DNA from: Pictodentalium vernedei | Lineage: Eukaryota; Mollusca; Scaphopoda; Dentaliida; Dentaliidae | Assembly (NCBI GenBank): GCA_031216915.1 | Contig: CM062292.1 | Span: 3,344,457-3,408,456, forward strand | Reading direction: 5' to 3' | DNA: 64,000 nucleotides | Part shown: positions 54,701 to 63,701 of the stretch, in pieces | How positions within the stretch are numbered: position 1 is the stretch's first letter | How the letters are laid out: the number at the start of each line of letters is the position of its first letter | Position numbers and translations under genes: made by a program | The notes under the pieces: model-generated | What the model was told of the DNA's origin: nothing | The model's database searches: none | Seen by the model: the letters and a program-made list of their open reading frames with translations, nothing else

Positions 54701-55984
54701 CCATTCTTCCTGTAGTGCATTTATTCCATTCTTCCTGAAGTGATTTTATTCCATTCTTCCTGTAGTGCATTTTTTCCATTCTTCCTGTAGTGCATTTATT
54801 CCATTCTTCCTGTAGTGCATTTATTCCATTCTTCCTGCAGTGATTTTATTCCATTCTTCCTGCAGTGATTTTATTCCATTCTTCCTGTAGTGATTTTATT
54901 CCATTCTTCCTGTAGTGATTTTATTCCATTCTTCCTGCAGTGATTTTATTCCATTCTTTGCAGTGATTTTATTCCATTCTTTCTGCAGTGCCTTTATTTC
55001 AATCTTCCTGCAGTGATTTTATTCCATTCTTCCTGCAGTGATTTTATTCCATTCTTCCTGTAGTGCATTTATTCCGTTCTTCCTGTAGTGCATTTATTCC
55101 ATTCTTCCTGCAGTGATTTTATTCCATTCTTCCTGTAGTGATTTTATTCTATTCTTCCTGTAGTGATTTTATTCCATTCTTCCAGTAGTGCATTTATTCC
55201 ATTCTTTGCAGTGATTTTATTCCATTCTTTCTGCAGTGCCTTTATTTCAATCTTCCTGCAGTGATTTTATTCCATTCTTCCTGCAGTGATTTTATTCCAT
55301 TCTTTCTGCAGTGCCTTTTTTCCATTCTTCCTGTAGTGATTTTATTCCATTCTTCCTGTAGTGCATTTTTTCCATTCTTCCTGCAGTGATTTTATTCCAT
55401 TCTTCCTGTAGTGCATTTATTCCATTCTTCCTGTAGTGATTTTATTCCATTCTTCCTGCAGTGATTTTATTCCATTCTTCCTGCAGTGATTTTATTCCAT
55501 TCTTCCTGTAGTGGATTTATTCCATTCTTCCTGAGTGATTTTATTCCATTCTTCCTGTAGTGATTTTATTCCATTCTTCCTGTAGTGCATTTATTTCATT
55601 CTTCCTGCAGTGATTTTATAAAATCACTGCAGGAAGAAGGAATAAAATCACTGCAGTGATTTAATTCCATTCTTCCTGCAGTGATTCTATTCCATTCTTC
55701 CTGCAGTGATTTTATTCCATTATTCCTGCAGTGATTTTATTCCATTCTTCCTGCAGTGATTTTATTCCTTCTTCCTGCAGTGATTTTATTCCATTCTTCC
55801 TGCAGTGATTTTATTCCATTCTTCCTGCAGTGATTTTATTCCATTCTTCCTGTAGTGATTTTATTCCATTCTTCCTGCAGTGATTTTATTCCATTCTTCC
55901 TGCAGTGATTTTATTCCATTCTTCCTGCAGTGATTTTATTCCATTCTTCCTGCAGTGATTTTATTCCATTCTTCCTGCAGTGCA
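39741..55984 (-). repeat. 16.2-kb satellite of a 25-bp monomer derived from transposase codons
   Basis: About 650 head-to-tail copies. In plus orientation the monomer starts TGATTTTATTCC and ends TTCCTGCAG or TTCCTGTAG. Variants start TGCATTTATT, TGCCTTTATTTC or TGCAATTTTTCC; a short 23-bp type has CATTCTTTGCAG, and TTATTCCTGCAG is a 12-base-shorter type. On the minus strand the monomer spells LQEEWNKI plus one extra base, so the frame rotates. Kilobase blocks recur at fixed spacing: 2796 bp (markers near 40671/43467, 40961/43757), 1828 bp (42663/44491), 3477 bp (41771/45248), 755 bp (46326/47081) and 2025 bp (49201/51226, 50001/52026). One inverted unit is at about 55617-55660. Confidence 0.97.
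55612..55660 (+). repeat. Inverted monomer pair within the satellite
   Basis: TGATTTTATAAAATCACTGC marks a head-to-head join; the next unit reads AGGAAGAAGGAATAAAATCA, the reverse orientation, then the array returns to the usual direction. This is the only orientation switch I noticed. Confidence 0.9.
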
Positions 55985-56122
55985 TTACTGCCCTGTGACA
56001 CGCCCTTATGTGACATGTAATGCTGTTCTGCGTGTCATGGTTATGCCTCCCCACACCATAACCGGTCTACCACCCCTATCGGTTACGTCATGGTATCGTT
56101 CGTTCCGCCGACGCCACACTCG
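55985..56122 (-). pseudogene. Tc1/mariner transposase core fragment at the right edge of the satellite
   Basis: Minus-strand reading VWRRRNERYHDVTDRGG, RPVMVWGGITMTRRTALHV, then GRVTGQ. This is the segment between the first and second catalytic aspartates of Tc1-type transposases (family: VWRRR.ERY..., GGGSVMVWGGI). Two in-frame stops lie near the end. It is cut off right where the satellite starts; the following block with the second D, the HLW and third acid, which would come before LQEEWNKI, is absent. The first D and the N-terminal DNA-binding part are absent too. Confidence 0.88.
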
Positions 56123-56303
56123 ATAGTTGGGGTGTCTGACAAGCACACATCCCACGCATTGAACTGTAGAATACATGGACGGCCAGTCAGAAAATTTACC
56201 ACATTCAGCCTCAATACCTTGTAAATCCTTCTCGGCTCCCGAGACAAGCGCGGATCCAACGGCGGCATACTCCTCACCAAACGTCCAATATCAGCTTGAC
56301 TGA
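56121..56303 (-). pseudogene. Second copy of Tc1 C-terminus and 3' segment
   Basis: A near-identical version of 39555-39743: QADIGRLVRSMP then the coding frame is shifted by one extra base (CCGCCG against CCACG), then the same downstream sequence to CCCCAACTATCG. On the minus strand it lies upstream of the core fragment, with the join at ACTATCG|AGTGTGG. The array is therefore flanked by direct repeats of about 180 bp. Its own 5' neighbour is not LQEEWNKI but an unrelated sequence. Confidence 0.9.
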
Positions 56304-57060
56304 AGAGTGTTTCGCAGTTTTGTAGATGACGAAATTTGCGGTGAAAGGAGATATCCGTAGATAACATCGTCATCACGTGTGTCCTCACGCAGTGCGAGGT
56401 TTTTTCCTACCCGTTGTCAGATGTATCCCATGAGGCGTTCGGCTTCATGTGATACCACTGTCTTCAGGTACATAAAACCCGTACAACGTGAACAGACAGG
56501 GGTCGACTAATAATGTCACCAATACATTCCTCTGTCTACTGGTTACTATTACTATTGACTGCTGTATTGTATCACTGCATTACCGTCTTCACCACGACGG
56601 TTCTTATGGTCATCTCAGTCTTTTATTTCCAACATACCTGTTTCCAAGATCTGTGTGTGTAAGTCTCATCGTCATCTACATAAGAGTTTGGACACGTTTC
56701 CATAAACTCTTTGGTTGCAGATACTGTTGGTGGACAGTCGCAACATCACACAGCCGAGGCAATTCGACATTTACACGAAGATTGTATTTTTCCCATCATA
56801 CGCACTTGTTACAGTCTACATACTGTTATTACTAGGGTGGTCTCATTTTCGATGAAATCGCTTTATTTTCGCGGCACAATATCACCGATGCAGCAAGATT
56901 TCAGAAATACATTTATCTATATAAATCACGCCCGAATACATGGGGAAATACCTTTTGGTTTCCATTTAAACAAGATTTTGAAGTGCTAACGGTAAGAAGC
57001 GGCGAAAAAACTTCTTCAAATCGACTCTCATTCGCAATGCGTCCAAATTGTACGACTATT
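56304..57060. other. Unassigned stretch
   Basis: No gene assigned. TCTTTGGTTGCAG at about 56720 followed by an open plus-strand peptide (QSQHHTAEAIRHLHEDC) looks exon-like but is unsupported. I found no Tc1 N-terminal DNA-binding domain here. Confidence 0.35.
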
Positions 57061-57064
57061 TTAA

Positions 57065-57236
57065 CCCTTTAAGACGACACTTGCAAAAATAATTCTTGAA
57101 TAACTATTTTTTTTTCGTTCCAACGAGGGGTCATAACCTATGTTTTTGAGACAAAAAATGAAAAAAATAATGAAAATTAATTGGCGATTTTTGAGAATAG
57201 CGCTGGCCGGTTTTGGCGGTTACCTTAGGTAAAGGG
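57065..57236. mobile_element. piggyBac-like MITE, subfamily I, with half the palindrome deleted
   Basis: TTAA at 57061-57064 and 57237-57240. Left part CCCTTTAAGACGACACTTGC goes directly to TTTTCGTTCCAACGAGGGGT, skipping the left arm of the central palindrome; the right half to TTAGGTAAAGGG is intact. Confidence 0.85.
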
Positions 57237-57240
57237 TTAA

Positions 57241-58653
57241 AATGCTGAGGGGAAAAAAATGAAATGGTTCAGGTTTCTTGTCAGATCCTAATTTTAATAA
57301 CCGACCATAGTTTCTTTTAGCACTCAACAAAAATGTTATCTCCTCTAAAATGATATCGGAATACACGTATGGACAAAAATAGTCGATACATTTCAACCAT
57401 ACATCTAGCACAAAACGCAGACAAACCTTTTTCAAAAATGAATAATTTAACATTCACATTTTAACCTCAAAAACATAGCTTATGTTTTGTTCAGCATCCT
57501 CTAAGAAATTTTGAAAGGGGTCTCGTGTGTCAAAGAACGAGTTTGCGCCTGGTCAAGATTGTCAGCAAATGTATTTAGGCATGCAATTGTTGATAAAATG
57601 TAAATTTGTTCTGATATTGCATCTAACAATCAACTTAATTAATAAAAAAAATAAAAAAAAGAGTTTGTATCAGCCAGCACGCCCCCCCCCCCCCCGCCCC
57701 CCCCCCCACCCTTTTCGATTCCGTATCAGATAGATTCAATTTCCCGTAAACACCACACTATCACGTATATGCATTGTTATTGTGCATTAAAATATAATTC
57801 CTTAAATTTAAACTCTTGACCAATTTCAACCCAATATAAATTGAAAAATGGAGGAAACGGGATTTATGTTACTGGGTTGTTCGATAAATGTATTATCATG
57901 ACCATGTGCATGTCCTGCAATTTGTATCAGATTCTCGGTCGTGTTTACAATCGGCTCGTTGGATCCAATTTTAAAGTCCTGGAAATATATATATACTGCA
58001 ACTCACTTTCTAAATCAGTGATTTTCGACGCTTCCAAGGAACTATGAGTATTCTTAGCGAAAATCATTAATGGATCAAACAAATCGCTCCTTACTCGTTT
58101 CGACTCTGTTTTAATCAAGGCACATTATTAGACCTTATTATCACGATTTCTGACTTTTTTTTAAAATGTTGAAAGTACGTCAGTTCTTCCGAAGAGCTTT
58201 TGCTTCAGCGCGTTTGAGCAACGTCATTTTTTTCTATCAAAATAGAACTGACGAAGACTTATGGCACGTATTTGTCAAATTAGGTCTTTGCTTCCTCGTA
58301 TTTGTTGTGATCGGAATGATTCGTCATTCTCGTTTGTGAATCTGAAAGAAGTCATTACCGTTTTATTTGCATCGAATATGATCTCGCGTGCAGCAGAAAA
58401 CAAAGGGGCACAAATTGATGTGTGCACTATTAACGTTATTGTTGCGCATGAATGGACCATAGCGGGGCTATGGACACTAATCTTCCACGGCCCCAATTAC
58501 AAGGACGAGTCTAGGGGGTCTAGGCTGGGTGTGAGCCTACTCTGAATTTCCAACTGCACCCACACCTTGCTGCCGAACATCCGGCGTTCAATAAATCCAA
58601 TCCTTCCCACTCCCCACTATTGCCACCACCACCTTGTGAGCGAGTGTTCTAAC
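57241..58653. other. Unassigned stretch with a C-run
   Basis: About 1.4 kb without a supported gene. Contains C-runs at about 57681-57710 and a TCTAAATC.GTGATTTTCG region. An open plus-strand frame at 58261-58545 (94 codons) has no domain or splice context. Confidence 0.4.
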
Positions 58654-58799
58654 TCGTCGTGTGAGAACCATAAGGTTATATCTTCCACTGGAACCACGAT
58701 CCTAAGCCTTCCACTGGAACCCCGACCCTAACCATTCCACTGAACCCCCGACCTAACCCTTCCACTGGAAGATATAACTTTATGGTCCCCAAGCGACGA
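58654..58799. mobile_element. Foldback element H, copy 2, with a minisatellite at its tip
   Basis: TCGTCGTGTGAGAACCATAA and GGTTATATCTTCCA on the left match copy 1 (23631-23703); the right arm is the complement with changes (GGAAGATATAACTTTATGG, GCGACGA). The loop, nearly absent in copy 1, holds four to five tandem units of TTCCACTGGAACCCCGACC type. Confidence 0.85.
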
Positions 58800-58929
58800 A
58801 TGCTGCCTGTGGATTTCTAACTGCTGAAGATTCCTGAATGAACCCGCTCAGGATGAGTTCGAAATATTTTGCCAGAACATTTGGGTTCTAGAGTTGTAGT
58901 TTCTCTTGAGTGCAACCAGGCACAATATA

Positions 58930-59185
58930 CAGTACGTGGAGAGTGTATTATCACTAAATCACCCGCGGAGTGGAGACTCCACCCAAGCAATAATTGCAAA
59001 TTTGTTGCAAGCATAACAAGCACAAGCAAAGTTTCAGCCAATGGACCTCCGGGTTAAACCCGGAGGTTCATTGGCTGAAACATTGCCTGTGTTTTTAGTC
59101 GATATATACAGAATTTGAAAGTTATAGTTTGGGTGATAACTCCAATCCGCGGGTGATTTAGTTACAATCCACTCTCCACGTACTG
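58930..59185. mobile_element. Tc1/mariner-type MITE, family B, copy 1
   Basis: Ends CAGTACGTGGAGAGTG and complement CACTCTCCACGTACTG, TA at 58928-58929 and 59186-59187. The inside has GTTTCAGCCAATGGACCTCC, GGGTTAAACCCGGAGG and TACAGAATTTGAAA, sequences shared with family A although the ends differ. Confidence 0.92.
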
Positions 59186-59249
59186 TACAATGCACTCAAA
59201 AACAAATATATTGAATCTAGTAACAAAATCCCATAAACAGTGGATACAA

Positions 59250-59985
59250 AAGCACTAAATATATTGTAGAAACGATAAAATACTACAAAATCTCATAATA
59301 ATAATAATGTTTAAACCTAAAATCCACGTTGTGCTCAATGGCTTTAAAAAGTAACTGACACATACACACACACACACGCGCGCACACGCGCGTGCAGGCG
59401 TGCTCATAAAACTATGTGTAATGATCAGGAATTGCAAAATCAACAGATAAAGGCCTGTTCGTACAAATGGGTTTTGAGACCGGACTAAAATTGATTAATG
59501 GTCAATACAGATTTTAGATGCACTAGGATGAGTTCCAGAGAGCCAGTGTGGCACATATGAAAGCTCTGTCATCTGCTGTTGCAAGTTTAGACTTTGGTAC
59601 CACCAGATTATAGGATTCAGAGGAGCGGGGATTTCTGACTGGGGTATAGGCCTTAACAAGTGTAGATAAATATTCAGGGGCCAGGCCGTTAATACATTTG
59701 TATGTAATAAGTAGTATTTTATATTTTTATATTTTTTTATTTTATCCGTTGCTGGACTGGGAGCCAATGAAGGGTTTTGAGGACCGGACTAATTCGGCAG
59801 AACTTACGATTTTGAGTGAGGATGCTGGCAGCACAATTCTGGATATATTGGAGTTTGTCAATAAGTGAATTTTTGCACCCATACAGCAAAGAATTACAGT
59901 AGTCAAGACGACTGGTGATTACTGTATTTCTTTGCTGTATACCAAACGGCATGAAATTGCCGGCTACTTGCAATGTTTAACCATT
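59250..59985 (-). pseudogene. LINE ORF2 C-terminus (L2/CR1/Rex-like)
   Basis: Minus strand: VITSRLDYCNSLLYGCKNSL, LQYIQNCAASILTQNRK and PVLKTLHWLPVQQRIK (59973-59737) form the end of the thumb and the well-known SRLDYCNSLLYG...LHWLPV block of vertebrate-type L2/Rex/CR1 LINEs. After a break the C-terminal stretch (LAPEYLS-like, IPAPLNPIIWWYQSLN, WNSSP-like) continues to about 59470, then a 3' part with a (CA)n/(CG)n tract at about 59362-59398. RT catalytic part absent; several frame changes. Different family from the 4489-7663 LINE. Confidence 0.85.
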
Positions 59986-60361
59986 GAACATTTGGTCCGT
60001 ATCAACAACAACCTTCACCCTTAACTCCCCTGTCACAAAGTCCCTGTCTGATTAACGTACCCAATGATAATGAGGGGATTTGTGCTAATGAAAATTAAAC
60101 TGATGAACTAAATCATAATAAATGGATCGATCTTTCTATGTTTTACTCTATCTGTGTAATGGAGATGTATCTATATCGGTGTAAAGTATCAGTAGACCAG
60201 AAGAAAAGAGAACTTATAGGCTAACCTGTCTCTGGCCTCGAGTAGACCTACATTCTCTCCACCTTTTTTCCTGTTTATCGAGCTGGAATTTGAATTTTTA
60301 AATTGGGTTTGGTTTCTGTTCAGTTTGAGAAAAAGAAATCTGTTTCGGTTCAGTTTTGCTA

Positions 60362-60603
60362 CAGTACGTGGAGAGTGTATTATCACTAAATCACCCACAG
60401 GGTGGAGATTCCACCCAAGCAATAACTGCAAATTTATTGTAAAGCATAACCAGCACAAGCAAAGTTTCAGCCAAACCCGGGGGTCCATTGGCTGAAACAT
60501 TGCTTGTGTTTTTTTGTCGATATGTACAGAATTTGAAAATGATAGCTGGGTTGATAACTCCACTCCGCGGGTGATTCAGTTACATTCCACTCTCCACGTA
60601 CTG
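60362..60603. mobile_element. Tc1/mariner-type MITE, family B, copy 2
   Basis: Ends identical to copy 1 (CAGTACGTGGAGAGTG), TA at 60360-60361 and 60604-60605. Slightly shorter because the inner hairpin is reduced (GTTTCAGCCAAACCCGGGGG). Same orientation as copy 1. Confidence 0.92.
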
Positions 60604-60605
60604 TA

Positions 60606-61446
60606 TGTGTTAAGAACGTGAACATATAGTAATCAGCACTTCAGACCTCTTAACTTGAAGAAAAACACCACTAAATATCTCTATTGGGTTAAGCCTAACT
60701 ACCCTTTATTCAGTCTGAAGGATTCTAGGGGATAAGTTGCTAAGCCTTTTTGAGACAGAAAAAACCTTAAATTAGCGTAACTAATGAATCAATCTAATCA
60801 ATGTTGTGTTCTAATTGTTACATTGAAATGTGATAATGAGAACACGATGTAGTCACCCCTTTTCCGGATAGACTAGGGGAGGATTGTCCATTGGGGCCAC
60901 GAGTCCAGTTCCCTCCCAGTAAGGTAGGTAGAATGATCAGTTTACGCACAAACACAGTAAACACGTTTGGCCGGAGACTAAACGTAAACCGCACCCATGT
61001 CTGCCTGCTTTGCTATTGGTTAAAATATTGACTGTAAATGCAGTACAAATTGATAACAAATCCTTAGACATGAAGGCAACAATGGATTTGGGTGAAAGCA
61101 TAGCATTGTGAAAAAGGATGTTTTTGATGATGTGATTGTTTTTGCTTTTGTGAATTTTGAAAGTGATACAGAGTCAAAATAAATAACAACAGACTATCTA
61201 CAGATTTCACAGATCATCTTATTTGCCACATGTAGTGGGAGGAGGATGACTTGCATGGAAAATTCCAACATGGTGACTGTCGAGTCCAACTCAGTTGTCC
61301 ATTTGTTGAAAAACAATATTTGTGCTACCATGTCTTGTTCTAGGAATAGTCTACTAATCGCCCTTGCCAGTAATCTATGATACTTTCGGTGTAGGGTGGT
61401 AATATTTTGGGTGTTTCAGATACAATTATGGACTTTTGTGGTGGTG
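60606..61446. other. Unassigned stretch
   Basis: No gene or repeat recognised. Confidence 0.4.
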
Positions 61447-61538
61447 AATATGATGTGATATGAACCTAAGAAACTTAATTGACCGAGGCGTTAGCCGAGA
61501 TCAGTATAAGTTTTTTTAGGTTCATATCACACCATATT
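61447..61538. repeat. Hairpin, about 30-bp arms
   Basis: AATATGATGTGATATGAACC, TAAG and the complement TTAGGTTCATATCACACCAT around a centre CGAGGCGTTAGCCGAG that also pairs. Confidence 0.82.
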
Positions 61539-62715
61539 TACCGCAAAAAAAACAATCTTCTATTTGACAATTAAACGTACAATTGTATCAACCAGAAATG
61601 CTTTTATTTAACAACAAAACAGTTATCATCTGCAGAATAACATAAAAAAAATATTATAGAGATTACGTAGAGAAGACTGAAATATAACTAGATAGGGGAT
61701 TTCCAAAATATACATGTAGAAAGGTGATATTCACTGGTCTTGAGTACCAGTCACGTGTATAAGAACCAACCAATAGAAATGTGGTTATTTATAAAGTATA
61801 TAATAAAATGATTAAACCTCGTCTTCCATTCCTACTATGTAATGATCGGCCTCAAAGCGTGAAGAATATAGTTTTTGTTTTCTTCAAATGGGATATATTA
61901 CATGTGTAAGATAAAATAAACAATTGTTCTGTTCGTGGTCTGGCGTTGGATTGTCCTTATTTAAACTACCCGATATGTTAAGACAGTAGACAATAAACAG
62001 TAAACAACGTGCATAGAAACGCAGTCAGCTGGGATCAGCTTTCAGCATACTTTTCGGGCGGATGCTGCCCGTTTTACAGCACGCTATTAAACAATTACCA
62101 CAAAAACACTCGCATAGCGATTTATTCACCCCTTCCCATCTGCCAAAATCCGTATGTCTCGTCGATATACCTGGACGGGACATACGTTTCACCCACACCG
62201 TACCCCATTTGTGAGCGCAGTCTATGTAAGAAAGTGATGAAAGCTTTTCCCATCTCATACAGCCCGTGTGACCACTACCGCATATACCCCATGTGACAAA
62301 TTTGCATATTTCCTTACGGAATTATTTAAAATTGTCTACAAGTGTTAACAAAAGTAATTGCTACCACATTTCGCGTCTAAAGATGCGGCCTGATTCATCG
62401 AAGGAAATGAAAATAAAAATAAAAACACATTGAGCCAAACAGCAGGTCGTCTGAAACGAAATAATTGGCCCAATAACCATACATCTTGACTTGGCCACCA
62501 CCCCAACACATTCTGGACACTTACATTCTTGATGAAAGATGACAACTTTTTTCAACAGCGATAAACGCATTAATCCTTAGTATGGACCATAGTTTCGGAT
62601 GTTGTAGTATATACTTACAGCATCGCCCGACGTAAACGATTAGGACATTTTTCATATCAGAATAACGGTTTAGAAGTTATCAACTTGCCGTATGTAGCTT
62701 TGCCTGACTGGAGGA
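61539..62715. other. Unassigned stretch
   Basis: No gene supported. Plus-strand 62009-62296 is a cysteine-rich open frame (95 codons) that overlaps another open frame on the minus strand; I see no domain. GTATGTCTCGTC and GACGGGACATACG near 62151-62190 are an inverted pair. Confidence 0.35.
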
Positions 62716-62855
62716 TGATCCATCATAACCTAATATGCGAGATGGAAAACCTCATCCCCGGGGCCAGATTTTGGGCTGGACACAAGCCTCGTGTCCGGTC
62801 CAAAATCTGCCCCACTAGTGCAGTTTTTTCCATCCCACACAGGTCATGATAGATT
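62716..62855. repeat. Foldback element J, copy 2
   Basis: GATCCATCATAACCTAAT, GATGGAAAACCTCATCCCCG, CAGATTTTGG and the complementary right arm, tip GACACAAGCCTCGTGTCC. Similar design and motifs to 27234-27333 but diverged. Confidence 0.72.
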
Positions 62856-62924
62856 ATTTTAATTTCACCCTCTTACGTATTGCAAAGCCACGTCTTATAA
62901 GTGCCAACTCCCTGATCTCTTTAA

Positions 62925-63013
62925 TCCTTTACCTAACGTAACGGCCAAAATCGGCCAGAGCTATTCTCAAAAATCGCCAATTAATTTTCATTATTTTTTT
63001 CATTTTTTTGTCT
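62925..63013. mobile_element. piggyBac-like MITE, subfamily I, left half only
   Basis: TTAA (62921-62924), TCCTTTACCTAACGTAACGG, CAATTAATTTTCATTATTTT up to TTTTTGTCTC; then unrelated sequence begins at CGCTCCGACATTTG. The palindrome and right end are missing. Confidence 0.78.
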
Positions 63014-63456
63014 CTCGCTCCGACATTTGAACCGTCAAAAATATCCACAATCGCTTTTGGTTGGGACGGCGAAATAATACACTGGAAGCAACGATGTTTG
63101 CTCCAGGCACGAGGCCTGTCAAAATCCTTACCTTTCAGAAAATATTTACCCGCCCCGCACCTTGTCCTCGATGGGTCTGGATATTTCACTCAGACTGGTG
63201 GTGGTCGAACATTTGGTTCCACAGTCTGATATCACAATCCTGAGGATATAAAATCTTAGAAGTTTAAATGCTGTGACGTAGTGTTACGTTGGCGGTTGAT
63301 ATACCCATACAGGTATTTCACAAGGGACCTAGGTATCTCGATATCAGAGAGAAAATATTAGTTCCACCCACATTGTTAATATTCTGTCAAAAGAAAGACA
63401 ACTTTAAAAAAGTAGGGCACGTTTGGGAGAGTGTGCCCGGATGTAGATTTAGCAAG
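63014..63456. other. Unassigned stretch
   Basis: No gene; overlapping short frames on both strands only. Begins exactly where the half-MITE stops. Confidence 0.4.
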
Positions 63457-63460
63457 TTAA

Positions 63461-63701
63461 CCCTTTACCCAACCAATCGCCCGCATCCGCCCGCGTAATA
63501 TGCAAATTCTGCGGTTAAAAAAATATTATTTTTCAGAACATTTCAACAAAACCATATCATGTGACCCCTCGTTGGAACGAGCTCGTCGAGATCGTTCCAA
63601 CGAGTGGTCACATGATATGGTTTTGTTGTAATGTTTTGAAAAAGTTTAAAAAATGATATTTAAAATAATAAATTTTGATATTGTCTGCACTGGGTAAAGG
63701 G
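63461..63701. mobile_element. piggyBac-like MITE, subfamily II, inverted
   Basis: Left TTAA at 63457-63460, right CTAA at 63702-63705. The left end CCCTTTACCCAACCAATCGC is the right end of the other subfamily II copies, so this copy is in reverse. The palindrome tip is GGAACGAGCTCGTCGAGATC. Confidence 0.88.

Noticed and set aside
39741-55984. CRISPR-like array of short regular repeats
   Set aside because: Units are contiguous 25-bp monomers with no unique spacers, in a eukaryotic setting and with no cas genes; it is a satellite.
56711-56989. Exon behind TCTTTGGTTGCAG at about 56720
   Set aside because: No known domain, overlapping open frames in two phases, and no donor; support too weak to list as a gene.
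58909-59195. An outer transposon with TTGAGTGCA / TGCACTCAA ends around MITE B1
   Set aside because: Only 9 bp match and no second copy with these ends was seen; a chance inverted pair is likely.
62009-62296. Cysteine-rich open frame near 62 kb
   Set aside because: No splice signals or known cysteine pattern, and the complementary strand is equally open.
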